Shown in pieces: positions 53,901 to 61,354 of a stretch of DNA of 64,000 bases. Location of the stretch: NCBI GenBank assembly GCA_002493965.1, contig DLAP01000022.1:12343-76342 (forward strand), given 5' to 3'. This DNA is from Clostridiales bacterium UBA7044 (GTDB lineage Bacteria; Bacillota; Clostridia; Oscillospirales; Oscillospiraceae). Position numbers and translations under genes: made by a program. Numbering within the stretch: position 1 is the first letter of the stretch; each line of letters begins with the position of its first letter. The notes under the pieces are model-generated. The model had not been told where the DNA came from. It saw nothing but the letters and a program-made list of their open reading frames with translations, and did not search any database.

Positions 53901-55571
53901 AAGGAGGTCGCGGACATCAAAACCGCCGACCAGCTGCACCTGCCCACGCCCCAGGTGGAGTACCACAACATCGTGGCCCAGCCCACCGAACAGCAGCAGG
54001 AAATGGTGAAGGCGCTCTCGGAGCGCGCTTCCCTGGTACACAGCGGTACAGTGGACCCGTCCCAAGACAATATGCTCAAGATCACCAGCGACGGGCGCAA
54101 GCTGGGGCTGGACCAGCGGATCATCAACCAGCTGCTGCCGGATGAGCCGGGCACCAAGGTCAATCAGTGCGTGAACAACATCATGCAGATCTGGCGGGAT
54201 GGCGAGGCCGACAAGCTGACCCAGCTGGTGTTCTGCGACATTTCCACGCCCCAAGCCCGGCCCGCCAAAAAGGTGGCCAAGGCGCTGGACAACCCGACCC
54301 TCCACGCTTTGGAGGACGCGGTGCCGCTGGATGAGCCGGAACCGGCCTTTACGGTCTATGAGGACATCCGGCAGAAGCTCATCGCTAAAGGTGTGCCCGC
54401 CGAGCAGATTGCCTTTATCCATGAGGCCAACACCGAGGTGCGCAAAAAGGAGCTGTTCTCCAAGGTCCGCACCGGCCAGGTGCGCGTCCTGCTGGGCAGC
54501 ACGGCCAAAATGGGCGCGGGCACCAACGTGCAGGACCGCCTGGTGGCGCTGCATGACCTGGACTGCCCGTGGCGGCCCGGCGACCTGGCCCAGCGAAAGG
54601 GACGCATCGAGCGCCAGGGCAACCAGAACGAAACCGTCCATGTGTACCGCTATGTCACCGAGGGGACTTTCGACGCCTACCTCTGGCAGACGGTGGAAAA
54701 CAAACAGAAATTCATCAGCCAGATCATGACCTCCAAATCGCCGGTGCGAAGCTGCGACGATGTGGACGAAACGGCGCTGTCCTTTGCCGAGATCAAGGCG
54801 CTGTGCGCCGGGGACCCGCGCATCAAGGAACGCATGGACCTGGATGTGGACGTGGCGCGGTTAAAGCTGATGAAGGCCGACCACCAGAGCAAACAGTACC
54901 GCCTGGAGGACCAGCTACTGAAAACCTTCCCGGAGGAGATCGAGAAAAACAAGGGGTTTATCGCCGGACTGGAAGCCGATATGGCGACCTTGGCCGCCCA
55001 TCCCCACCCGGAGGACGGCTTTGCCGGGATGGAAGTCCGTGGCGACACCCTCACCGACAAGGAAAACGCTGGGGCCGCGCTGCTGGACGCCTGCAAGGAG
55101 GTCAAAGGGGCCGACCCGGTGCCGGTGGGCAGTTACCGGGGCTTCACCATGTCGGTGTCGTTTGACGCTTTCCGGCAGGAGTATATGCTCCTGCTGAAAG
55201 GCCAGATGACCCACCGGGCGACGCTTGGCACAGACCCCCGTGGAAATCTCACCCGTATCGACAATGCGCTCAGTCAGATGCCCCAGCGGCTGGAAGCGGT
55301 GAAGAACCAGCTGGACAATCTCTACCAGCAGCAGGCCGCCGCCAAGGCAGAGGTGGGCAAGCCCTTCCCACAGGAGCAGGAGCTGCGGGACAAATCCGCC
55401 CGGCTGGCCGAGCTGGATGTACTGCTGAACATGGACGGCCGGGGCCGCCCTGCGCCGGAGGCGGTGCTTGCCAAGAGCAGCCGCCCCTCGGTGCTGGAGG
55501 GTCTGAAACGCCCGGTGCCGCCGCGCTGCCCCGAAAAGAAACCCAAACACCACGAACAGGAGGTGCGATAA
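47934..55571 (+). CDS. Giant N6-methylase/SNF2-type helicase of the ICE
   Basis: A 2,545-residue protein. N-terminal ArdC/LtrC-like part (residues 1-250), a Pro/Arg/Gly/Glu-rich linker (about 255-375), further unassigned domains, an N6-adenine methylase near residues 870-1180 with NVPF near 1088, and a DEAD/SNF2 helicase with Walker A GAGKT near 1703 and DEAH near 1865, then helicase C motifs and a charged tail. It may modify and remodel the element's DNA during transfer. Between 48706 and 49062 a second gene is nested in another frame. Confidence 0.86.
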   Translation: MPTKAEQYAQMADQVARQLTGSWQEWAGFLTNAARLYKYPFHEQLMIYAQRPDATACAEYDLWNNRMGRYVRRGSKGIALVDDSGDRPRLRYVFDISDTGTRKHSRTPWLWTLNEEHTAPVMAMLERNYDVSGSDLPQQLADVAAGLAEEYWTDHRQDILYIVDGSFLEEYDEYNIEVQFKSAAAVSITYALMSRCGLEPEQYFSHEDFMAIFDFNTPATVGALGTAVSQINQQVLRQIGVTIQNYERAKSAERSATHGEQPDLHEERRLPDPRPEAVRTAGEAPGQVRQDAQGVPEGTPAHPVQPAADEREAVPAPSGDRRDREQPSGADDVPAGERRGRDGGAESQRPDGLGGPDEHLQGPGGGDPAGGTYQQLTLNLFLSEAEQIHKIDEAESVKTPSAFSMPKPAAQAEPVRRALTQADIDAAIQEWNGKIESKHAVVRYMRDHAREKDTAAWLRQEFGDNLPAFPVTADGAAGDVPWPKIQRRIAQLIKEDRFYTEAEQDRFDNIDPIAIREALAERGIVNGQVVDPEKLDNDPFIQRVMQDVEAVSAEEQAEAEPPAPDLSGRPVTREGDTLTIGSGEPTHEMDITVSDEEYEAIQQAIPEKKVYDPAAPVYHEGDTVYLDNQEYQITELREGTVQLLPSNMAYPIFRAESRERFETLLRADTRNEAINEFLPVNPNTADQDLRDVLVHGLIGAPDKAELSELLHTGKPNREIAQWLGRAFPGIVETMELETGDTADYRTTSEGIELEVLDAEEKRLAMLYFRWDEVAPLLRGLYARQLDGFGREQAEPAITADTTVEEPIEPAKPIEEPATEAPAFHSDPVTVYPGEQNHLPYDVVVERLHVDQSEPTPPEPTPDVEPGEKPEHPVAIPVNGEWQTFPNQRTAEQAAYQEYRDNLRRNAQNFHITDDHLGEGGPKAKYQANVAAIKLLKYLEETTGQATPEQQEVLSRYVGWGGVADAFDPSKTAWAKEYAELKELLTPEEYEAARASTLNAHYTSPTVIRAIYDAVEQMGFRTGNILEPSCGVGNFFGMLPESMAGSRLYGVELDSISGHIAKQLYPKADITVAGFETTDRRDFYDLAIGNVPFGQYQVNDKAYNKLGFNIHNYFFAKSLDQARPGGVVAFVTSRYTMDAKDSTVRRYLAQRAELLGAIRLPNNAFRANAGTDVVSDILFLQKRDRPLDIAPDWTQTGRTEEGFTVNQYFLDHPEMVLGRPTAESTQYGKQDYTVVPIEGMELADQLHNAVQHIHGTYQEAALPELGEGEDIDESLPADPNVKNYSYTVVDGAVYFRENSRMVRPDLNATAEARVKGLVGLRDCVQQLIDLEMDAAAPDADIRAQMAELNRRYDDFYAKYGLINDRANRLAFADDSSYYLLCALEVLNEDGRLERKADMFTKRTIKPHEAVTTVDTASEALAVSISEKACVDMAYMEQLTGKTGEELAAELRGVIFRLPGPVPEGERPQYVTADEYLSGNVRRKLRQAQRAAEQDPDFAVNVEALTAAQPKDLDASEIEVRLGATWIDKEYIQQFMYETFDTPFYLQRSIEVHYTPFTAEWQISGKNVVGQNNVAAYSTYGTGRANAYKILEDSLNLRDVRIYDTVEDADGKERRVLNAKETTLAAQKQQAIRDAFRDWIWRDPERRQALVRQYNEEMNATRPREYDGSHIVFGGMNPAITLREHQKNAIAHVLYGGNTLLAHEVGAGKTFEMVGAAMEAKRLGLCQKSLFVVPNHLTEQWASEFLRLYPSANILVTTKKDFEKHNRKKFCARIATGDYDAIIMGHSQFEKIPISKERQERLLHEQIWEITEGIAEVEASGGERFTVKQLERTKKSLEARLEKLQAEGRKDDVVTFEQLGVDRLFVDEAHNYKNLFLYTKMRNVAGLSTTDAQKSSDMFAKCRYMDEITGSRGVIFATGTPVSNSMTELYTMQRYLQYDRLQELGMAHFDCWASRFGETVTALELAPEGTGYRARTRFSKFFNLPELMNLFKEVADIKTADQLHLPTPQVEYHNIVAQPTEQQQEMVKALSERASLVHSGTVDPSQDNMLKITSDGRKLGLDQRIINQLLPDEPGTKVNQCVNNIMQIWRDGEADKLTQLVFCDISTPQARPAKKVAKALDNPTLHALEDAVPLDEPEPAFTVYEDIRQKLIAKGVPAEQIAFIHEANTEVRKKELFSKVRTGQVRVLLGSTAKMGAGTNVQDRLVALHDLDCPWRPGDLAQRKGRIERQGNQNETVHVYRYVTEGTFDAYLWQTVENKQKFISQIMTSKSPVRSCDDVDETALSFAEIKALCAGDPRIKERMDLDVDVARLKLMKADHQSKQYRLEDQLLKTFPEEIEKNKGFIAGLEADMATLAAHPHPEDGFAGMEVRGDTLTDKENAGAALLDACKEVKGADPVPVGSYRGFTMSVSFDAFRQEYMLLLKGQMTHRATLGTDPRGNLTRIDNALSQMPQRLEAVKNQLDNLYQQQAAAKAEVGKPFPQEQELRDKSARLAELDVLLNMDGRGRPAPEAVLAKSSRPSVLEGLKRPVPPRCPEKKPKHHEQEVR
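48706..49062 (+). CDS. TnpV-family protein nested inside the giant gene
   Basis: A 118-residue protein with the TnpV pattern: MENNLTYTRNGDYLIPDLKL, KPLGKYGRMRKAYLKEHRP and a helical end EILLAELINS. AAAGGAG lies 8 bases before the ATG. It is entirely inside the helicase gene, in the +1 frame relative to it. Codons look normal in the TnpV frame whereas the giant frame reads Pro/Arg/Gly-rich there. TnpV function is unknown. Confidence 0.75.
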   Translation: MENNLTYTRNGDYLIPDLKLSEQPEKPLGKYGRMRKAYLKEHRPILYNQLLMSEKLYPHLREIDETANSRLEQMMSQLAKDVGATEALKASDPMAWVGLMNTCKAQAEEILLAELINS

Positions 55572-55572
55572 C

Positions 55573-56640
55573 ATGAATACCGACAAAAACACGGCCCTCT
55601 ATGAGAAGATGGCCGCCGAACAGGACAAGTTCCGGGACTGGCTGAAAAGCCAGCCCCCGGAGGAAATTCTAAAGCATACCTATGAGTACACGGTCCGGGA
55701 GGACATCCTGATGGCGATGGAGGAGCTGGATCTGCCCCAAAGCCGGGCCGCCGCGCTGCTGGCGTCGTCGTCCCCGCTGGCCGATGTCTACAAGGAGTTT
55801 TCTGACCGGGAAACTTCCTACATGGATGTGGTGCGGGACAGCATCGAGCAGCGGGCCGAGGCGGCACTGGACGCCCAGCGGGAACTGCCGCTCTACCGGC
55901 ACGACGCCGCCTATGCCCGCGAACAGGGCGACCTGGATTTGTACCGGGCGTCCCGGCGCGCCAACATCGCCTGCAAGGAGGCCATCGAGGCGTCCATTTC
56001 GGAACATTACCGGGACAACCGGCTGGACAAGGATGCGGTGCCCCAGGTGATCGAGCAGTTCGGCTACACCCGCATCCTCTATGTGCTGGCAAATACCGTG
56101 CAGCAGAAAGAGTGGGATGAGCGTTTCAGCCCGGCCAACAAAGCGTGGGCCAAAACGGTGGACATCCCGCCCAACCCGGACGGCTTCGGCGGAGACCGCA
56201 ACCTGGACTTCGTGGTGGACAGCCACCCCGGCCTGGTCGATCTGTTCTTGAGCCAGGCGCGGCAGGATTATCTGCGGCTCCAGCCGCTGACACCGGAGGA
56301 AATCCACGCCGAGGCCGCCCGGCTCTTGCAGGAGCTTCGTGCGCCGGATACGCCCAACAGCCCCCACGGCACCCACTACATGGCCCGCGTTTCGCCGGAC
56401 TTTCTGGCCCGCGCCGGCACCCAGGCCCACGACCAGCTGATGGCGCTGCTGCCGTTCCGCAGCTTGGCGATCACCGGCATGAAGGACCTGCCCGGCACCT
56501 ATGTTACCATCCTGGCCAGCGAGGATCGTTCCAAAGAGCTGCGCCAGCGCCGCCCTTCGGTCCGCCGCCAGCTGAAGCAGGAGCCACGTTCCGCTGAAAA
56601 GAAAGCGCCCGTTCGTAAGAAAAAGGAGCCGGAGCGATGA
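55573..56640 (+). CDS. DUF3848/DUF3849 protein
   Basis: A 355-residue protein with an N-terminal DUF3848-type helical domain and a DUF3849-type second half (about residues 90-230, RHDAAYAREQGDLDLYRAS). A basic C-terminal tail (KKKEPER) follows. It is the usual neighbour between the helicase and mobC in Tn1549-like elements. It overlaps mobC by 4 bases. No biochemical role is known. Confidence 0.78.
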   Translation: MNTDKNTALYEKMAAEQDKFRDWLKSQPPEEILKHTYEYTVREDILMAMEELDLPQSRAAALLASSSPLADVYKEFSDRETSYMDVVRDSIEQRAEAALDAQRELPLYRHDAAYAREQGDLDLYRASRRANIACKEAIEASISEHYRDNRLDKDAVPQVIEQFGYTRILYVLANTVQQKEWDERFSPANKAWAKTVDIPPNPDGFGGDRNLDFVVDSHPGLVDLFLSQARQDYLRLQPLTPEEIHAEAARLLQELRAPDTPNSPHGTHYMARVSPDFLARAGTQAHDQLMALLPFRSLAITGMKDLPGTYVTILASEDRSKELRQRRPSVRRQLKQEPRSAEKKAPVRKKKEPER

Positions 56641-56981
56641 GCGCCCCCAAGCGCAAACGGGAGGTGCAGCTGAACTTCCGGGTCTCGCCGGAGGAACTGG
56701 CGCTGATCGAGCAGAAGATGGCCCAGCTGGGGACAAAGAACCGGGAAGCCTATCTGCGCAAGATGGCCCTGGACGGCTATGTGGTGCGCCTGGAACTGCC
56801 GGAGCTGAAGGAGCTGGTGTCCCTGATGCGCTATTCCAGCAACAACCTGAACCAGCTGACCCGCCGTGTGCATGAAACCGGGCGCATTTACGACGCCGAC
56901 CTTGAGGATATATCCCGGCGGCAGGAGGCTTTGTGGGACGGGGTGCATCGGATATTGACCCAGCTGGCAAAGCTGTCGTGA
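56637..56981 (+). CDS. mobC: Relaxosome protein MobC
   Basis: A 114-residue small DNA-binding accessory to the relaxase. The N-terminal KREVQLNFRVSPEELALIEQ (ribbon-helix-helix) and YSSNNLNQLTRRVHETG are typical of MobC. It helps the relaxase open DNA at oriT. The relaxase gene is not adjacent as is usual, but 2.7 kb downstream. Confidence 0.9.
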   Translation: MSAPKRKREVQLNFRVSPEELALIEQKMAQLGTKNREAYLRKMALDGYVVRLELPELKELVSLMRYSSNNLNQLTRRVHETGRIYDADLEDISRRQEALWDGVHRILTQLAKLS

Positions 56982-56984
56982 CAG

Positions 56985-57053
56985 GGGCATACGCCCCAGC
57001 TGTGAGGGAGGCACGGCGCGTGCGTGCGGCTGCGCCGGGCCTCCCTCTTTTTT
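56985..57053. other. GC-rich inverted repeats after mobC (terminator, possible oriT)
   Basis: GGGGC-ATAC-GCCCC (56985-56998) is a perfect short hairpin. It is followed by GAGGGAGGC (57004-57012) pairing with GCCTCCCTC (57039-57047), with an inner CGGCGC / GCGCCG pair, and a T6 run. The second looks like a terminator; the first could be an oriT hairpin near the MobC gene. Sequence shows the hairpins; function is inferred. Confidence 0.5.
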
Positions 57054-57122
57054 CTTTGCCCGTATCGTTGCACTTTTGCGGGCCGCAGGCGATAATGGAG
57101 TCAGAAACGGAGGTGAAGGCTG

Positions 57123-57428
57123 ATGTTGACATTTGAAAATATCTTGGAGTTGTTTCAAGAGTATCTGCTGCGTGACCCGGAGGAAGAAGTTCTCCCTTGT
57201 AAACGCGGCTATGTCCGATTGACCTGGGACAAGGATTCCCGCTACTGCGTGGACGGCATTCTCTGCCGGACCCCGGAGGAACTGTTCGATATACTTCTTT
57301 CGGATTTTCAGGACTTTGCCATGATCTGCCGGACGCGGGGACGCCGGGAGGTCACAGAGGCGGACGAAAAGGCCGTAGAGGAACTGTGCCAGCCATACCT
57401 GGACTGGCGGAAGGAGGCGCTGAAATGA
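57123..57428 (+). CDS. Hypothetical acidic protein
   Basis: A 101-residue protein (MLTFENILELFQEYLL...) with acidic helices and no membrane segment. GGAGGTGAAGGCTG precedes the ATG. It overlaps the next gene by 4 bases. It lies in the cargo segment between mobC and the relaxase. I do not recognise it. Confidence 0.6.
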   Translation: MLTFENILELFQEYLLRDPEEEVLPCKRGYVRLTWDKDSRYCVDGILCRTPEELFDILLSDFQDFAMICRTRGRREVTEADEKAVEELCQPYLDWRKEALK

Positions 57429-57736
57429 GAGCGGTACTGTTTATTTTGAAATTGGGGCTGAAAATCCTTGCCGCGCCGGTGGTGCTGGCGCTGATGCTGT
57501 TCACCTGGCTGTGCTTCGGGCTGCTGTATGTTTCCAGCTTTATCTTCGGCTTGGCCTCTACGGTGGTGGCGCTGCTGGGGATCGCGGTGCTTGTGACCTA
57601 CTCGCCACAAAACGGCGTGATCCTGCTGGTGATTGCCTTCCTGGTCAGCCCGCTGGGCCTTCCGATGGCCGCCGCCTGGCTGGTGGGTAAGGTGCAGAAC
57701 CTGCGGTTTGCGATCCGGGACGCGGTGTACGGTTGA
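57425..57736 (+). CDS. CD1845-family small membrane protein
   Basis: A 103-residue protein with three hydrophobic segments (about residues 8-30, 36-55, 60-82) and YSPQNG between the second and third. The pattern matches the CD1845 family of Clostridia mobile elements, whose role is unknown. It overlaps the previous gene by 4 bases and is followed by a terminator. Confidence 0.72.
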   Translation: MRAVLFILKLGLKILAAPVVLALMLFTWLCFGLLYVSSFIFGLASTVVALLGIAVLVTYSPQNGVILLVIAFLVSPLGLPMAAAWLVGKVQNLRFAIRDAVYG

Positions 57737-57749
57737 ATTGGAAGCGAAG

Positions 57750-57781
57750 AATTGCCGGGAGTGATTGCCCGGCAATTTTTT
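57750..57781 (+). terminator. Terminator before the AbiE module
   Basis: AATTGCCGGG / CCCGGCAATT with an 8-base loop and a following T7 run. It closes the previous operon and isolates the AbiE promoter. Confidence 0.88.
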
Positions 57782-57784
57782 GAC

Positions 57785-57820
57785 TTTACTTTCGTGCTAA
57801 TTTCGCGTATAATATTAGCA
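57785..57820 (+). promoter_or_regulatory. AbiE promoter with inverted repeat
   Basis: TTTACT (57785-57790), 17 bases, TATAAT (57808-57813). The perfect inverted repeat TGCTAAT (57795-57801) / ATTAGCA (57814-57820) flanks and overlaps the -10 box. AbiEi antitoxins are known to bind such repeats and repress their own operon. Confidence 0.75.
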
Positions 57821-57830
57821 TGAAAGGAAG

Positions 57831-58433
57831 GTGAAGAACGTGAGCCAATTTCAACAGTTAGACCAGCTGATGGAACGTCAGGACGGGATGCTGCGCACCG
57901 GGCAGGCCCTCGCGGCCGGGATCTCAAAACCTGTTTTTTATCAATTCGTGCAGTCTCGTGGGCTGGAACAGGCGGCGCATGGGATTTATCTTTCCAAAGA
58001 TGCCTGGGTGGACGCCATGTATCTGCTGCATCTTCGCTGTCCGCAGGCAGTTTTTTCCCATGAAACGGCGCTGTTTTTCCACGACCTGACCGACCGGGAG
58101 CCGCTGGCCTACTCTGTCACGGTCAAGACAGGGTACAACCCCACCCGGCTCAAGGACGAGGGCGTCCAGGTCTTTACCATCAAGGCGGAGCTGCATGAGG
58201 TCGGCCTGACAACTGCGCAAACCCCCTTCGGCCACGATGTGCCGGTCTATGATATGGAACGGACGATCTGCGATGTGCTGCGCAGCCGGAGCCACATCGA
58301 GATGCAGACATTCCAGGACGCTTTGAAAGCGTATGCCCGCCGGAAAGACAAGGACCTGCGGACGCTGGTGCGCTATGCCAAACTGTTCCGGGTCGAGAAG
58401 ATTTTACGCCAGTATTTGGAGGTACTGTTATGA
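57831..58433 (+). CDS. AbiEi-family antitoxin
   Basis: A 200-residue protein. The N-terminal winged helix (RTGQALAAGISKPVFYQFVQ, about residues 25-44) and GIYLSKDAW near residue 55 match AbiEi, the type IV antitoxin that also represses its operon. A GTG start at 57831 or 57840 is possible: 57840 has GGAAGG at better spacing. It overlaps AbiEii by 4 bases. Confidence 0.85.
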   Translation: MKNVSQFQQLDQLMERQDGMLRTGQALAAGISKPVFYQFVQSRGLEQAAHGIYLSKDAWVDAMYLLHLRCPQAVFSHETALFFHDLTDREPLAYSVTVKTGYNPTRLKDEGVQVFTIKAELHEVGLTTAQTPFGHDVPVYDMERTICDVLRSRSHIEMQTFQDALKAYARRKDKDLRTLVRYAKLFRVEKILRQYLEVLL

Positions 58434-59278
58434 TAAAGACAGCCAGACAGCTGAAAGATTTGATCCGCAACCTGTCAAAGAAAAATGCTGCGGATGCGCA
58501 GATTTTGATGCGCAACTATATGATGGAGCGTTTTCTGGAACGCATTTCTCTCTCGTCCTACCGGGACAAATTCATCCTCAAGGGCGGGATGCTGGTGGCC
58601 GCGATGGTCGGTCTGGACGCCCGCTCCACAATGGACCTGGACGCAACGGTCAAGGGAGCCAACGTCAGCATAGAGGATGTGGAGAACATGATGGCCGAGA
58701 TCATCGCCGTTCCCATTGATGACGGCGTTACCTTCCAGGTGAAAAAAATTTCAGAAATCATGGATGAAGCGGAATATCCCGGTATCCGGGTCACGATGAC
58801 AACGCTCTTTGACGGGGTGCGCACCCCGCTGAAAATCGACATTTCCACCGGCGACGCCATCACCCCTAAAGAGGTGCGGTACAGCTTCAAGCTCATGCTG
58901 GAGGACCGCTCCATTGATGTTTGGGCCTATAACCTGGAGACCGTGCTGGCTGAAAAGCTGGAAACCATCATCACCCGCACCACGACCAACACCCGTATGA
59001 GAGATTTTTACGACATCGCCATCCTGCAACAACTCTATGGCAGCACTCTGGACCCGCACGTTCTCCATGACGCGCTGCTGGCGACAGCCCACAAGCGCGG
59101 CACCGAGCGCCATCTGGCCGAGGCCGCCGAAGTCTTTGATGAAGTGGAGAACAGCCCGGTCATGCAGGACCTGTGGGCGGCCTATCAGAAAAAGTTCTCC
59201 TATGCGTCCGACCTTGGCTGGGATACGGTCATGGCTGCGGTCCGTCAGCTGTTCGCTCGTTGCGAGGGCACGGTATGA
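58430..59278 (+). CDS. AbiEii-family nucleotidyltransferase toxin
   Basis: A 282-residue toxin of the AbiEii family, a nucleotidyltransferase-fold enzyme. FILKGGMLVAAMVGL near residue 49 and STMDLDATVKG near 67 carry the GG and DxD-like motifs, and VLAEKLETIITR near 170 the conserved Lys region. AbiEii proteins stop growth, giving phage abortive infection and element stability. It overlaps the next gene by 4 bases. Confidence 0.88.
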   Translation: MIKTARQLKDLIRNLSKKNAADAQILMRNYMMERFLERISLSSYRDKFILKGGMLVAAMVGLDARSTMDLDATVKGANVSIEDVENMMAEIIAVPIDDGVTFQVKKISEIMDEAEYPGIRVTMTTLFDGVRTPLKIDISTGDAITPKEVRYSFKLMLEDRSIDVWAYNLETVLAEKLETIITRTTTNTRMRDFYDIAILQQLYGSTLDPHVLHDALLATAHKRGTERHLAEAAEVFDEVENSPVMQDLWAAYQKKFSYASDLGWDTVMAAVRQLFARCEGTV

Positions 59279-59625
59279 AAAAGCGTGGACACTACTGCAA
59301 GGTCTGTGGCGAGTATAAGGCAAACGAAAAGTTTTCTGGCAAGGGACACGCCGCGCACATTTGTAAAACCTGCGCCGCTCTCCCGCCAGAAAAGCAGGCA
59401 GAAGAAATGGCGCTTACCCGGCTTGTCAACCTTCCCAGGCGATTATCCAAAGAACAACTTTCGTGGTTGAAGAAACGGATGAAGGACAAGCGGGATGCCG
59501 TGCGGGCCTTGGCAACGGAGCAGTATGAAATGCGGTTCCCGCCCAGGATAGAACTGGATGAATTGGAAGATGGCTTTGAGGAAGATTTCGATTTTTATAT
59601 GGACGAGGAAACTGATATAGAGTAA
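59275..59625 (+). CDS. 116-residue zinc-ribbon protein, unknown
   Basis: A small protein with CKVC and CKTC pairs at residues 8-11 and 30-33 (likely zinc ribbon) followed by a basic helical region and a strongly acidic C-terminus. It is coupled to AbiEii by a 4-base overlap. I do not recognise it; it may be part of the AbiE cargo. Confidence 0.65.
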   Translation: MKKRGHYCKVCGEYKANEKFSGKGHAAHICKTCAALPPEKQAEEMALTRLVNLPRRLSKEQLSWLKKRMKDKRDAVRALATEQYEMRFPPRIELDELEDGFEEDFDFYMDEETDIE

Positions 59626-59683
59626 ACCGATGCGGTCTGTGATAAGCAGGCCGCTTATTTTTTGGAAAGGAGGCGGACCCCAC

Positions 59684-61096
59684 ATGGCCACCACCCGCAT
59701 CATACCGCTGCACGCCGGCAAGGGCCGCACGGTCGGCAAGGCCATCAGCGACATTATCGACTATGTAAAAAATCCAGACAAAACCGACCACGGCAGGCTC
59801 ATCACCAGCTACCAGTGCGACAGCCGCGTGGCCGACGCGCAGTTCCTGCTGGACAAGCAGACCTACGCCGCCCGCACCGGCCGGGTGCGCGGTGCGGACA
59901 ATGTGATTGCCTACCACCTGCGGCAGTCCTTTGTGCCGGGCGAGATCACGCCGGAGGAAGCCAACCGCCTGGGCGTGGAGCTGGCCCGGCGATTCACCAA
60001 GGGCAAGCACGCTTTCATCGTCTGCACCCACATCGACAAGGCTCACGTCCACAACCACATTATCTGGAACTCCACCACGCTGGAATGTGACCGCAAGTTC
60101 CGCAACTTTTGGGGCAGCACCCGCGCTGTCCATCGCCTGAGCGATACCATCTGCATCGAGAACGGCTACTCCATTGTGGAGGTTCCCAAGCGGCGCGGTC
60201 AGAGCTACAACAAGTGGCTGGGCGATGCGGTCAAGCCCTCCCACAAGGAGCAGCTGCGCCAGGCCATCGACCGGGCGCTGGCACAGAAACCGGCCAGCCT
60301 GGAGGAGCTGCTGCGCCTGTTGGAGCAGGACGGTTTTACCGTTCACCGGCGGGGCAAGACCATCTCTATCAGCGCGGAGGGCTGGGGCAACAACGTCCGC
60401 TTTGACCGGCTGGGAGATGGCTACACGCTGGACGATTTGCTGGCGGTCCTCTCCGGCCAAAAAGAACATACGCCCCGCAAGCAAGCTGTCCCGCAGGTCG
60501 CCCCGCCCAAGGTCAATCTGCTGGTGGACATCCAGGCAAAATTGCAGGCCGGGAAAGGTGCCGGGTATGCCCGCTGGGCGAAGGTGTTCAACCTCAAACA
60601 GATGGCGCAGACCCTCAACTACCTGTCCGAACACGGACTGCTGGATTATGCCGATCTGGAAACCAAAACGACAGAGGCGACGGCCCGCTACCACGCGCTG
60701 TCCGACCAGATCAAGGCCGCCGAAAAGCGCATGGCCGAGATTGCCGTACTGCGCACCCACATCGTCAACTACGCCAAGACCCGCGACACTTATGTGGCCT
60801 ACCGCAAGGCCGGGTATTCAAGAAAATTCCGGCAGGAGCATGAGGAAGAAATCTTGCTGCACCAGGCCGCCAAGGAGGCGTTCAACGAGCTGAACGTGAA
60901 AAAGCTTCCCACGGTCAAGGAGCTTCAGGCTGAGTATGCCAAGCTGCTGGCAGATAAAAAAGCAGCCTATGCCGAGTACCGGCAGGCCCGCGCCGCCATG
61001 CGGGAGCTGCTGACGGTCAAGAACAATGTGGATCGGGTCCTGGCGATGGAGCAGACCGAACCGCAACAGAAAGAAAAAGACCACGGCCAGCGGTGA
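59684..61096 (+). CDS. MobA/VirD2-like relaxase
   Basis: A 470-residue relaxase that nicks oriT and leads the strand into the recipient. The N-terminal Tyr27 (IIDYVKN) is a catalytic candidate and HIDKAHVHNH near residue 115 is the metal-binding His triad. The long C-terminal part is helical and charged. GGAAAGGAGG precedes the ATG at 59684. It is the standard relaxase for Tn1549-like elements. Confidence 0.92.
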   Translation: MATTRIIPLHAGKGRTVGKAISDIIDYVKNPDKTDHGRLITSYQCDSRVADAQFLLDKQTYAARTGRVRGADNVIAYHLRQSFVPGEITPEEANRLGVELARRFTKGKHAFIVCTHIDKAHVHNHIIWNSTTLECDRKFRNFWGSTRAVHRLSDTICIENGYSIVEVPKRRGQSYNKWLGDAVKPSHKEQLRQAIDRALAQKPASLEELLRLLEQDGFTVHRRGKTISISAEGWGNNVRFDRLGDGYTLDDLLAVLSGQKEHTPRKQAVPQVAPPKVNLLVDIQAKLQAGKGAGYARWAKVFNLKQMAQTLNYLSEHGLLDYADLETKTTEATARYHALSDQIKAAEKRMAEIAVLRTHIVNYAKTRDTYVAYRKAGYSRKFRQEHEEEILLHQAAKEAFNELNVKKLPTVKELQAEYAKLLADKKAAYAEYRQARAAMRELLTVKNNVDRVLAMEQTEPQQKEKDHGQR

Positions 61097-61286
61097 GCCG
61101 GTCGTGGTCAAAAGCGTTCGCCAGAACGCGCAGCCACAGATTGAAAATCTGTGTTCAAAGGGGGCTTGGGGGACTTCCCTCAACAAGCGCGTGGGGCTAT
61201 CTGGATAGCCACAGGCATCGCTTGCCAATATTATCCCGAATCCAAGATAACTTCGGCACAATCAGCTTCCTTACAAACCCGTAAGG

Positions 61287-61313
61287 TTGCTTCAAGCCAC
61301 TTTATGATATAAT
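61287..61313 (+). promoter_or_regulatory. Promoter of the two-component operon
   Basis: TTGCTT (61287-61292), 15 bases, TATAAT (61308-61313), 42 bases before the response regulator ATG. Spacing is short for a sigma-A promoter, so an activator may help. The rest of 61097-61354 shows no gene that I can support. Confidence 0.6.
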
Positions 61314-61354
61314 CTACTTATGTACTCTCACTCTTAATGAATGGAGGGATCAGA

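Noticed and set aside
61093..61284. 63-residue ORF between relaxase and response regulator
   Set aside because: Low-complexity reading over a non-coding gap, with no domain or ribosome binding site.
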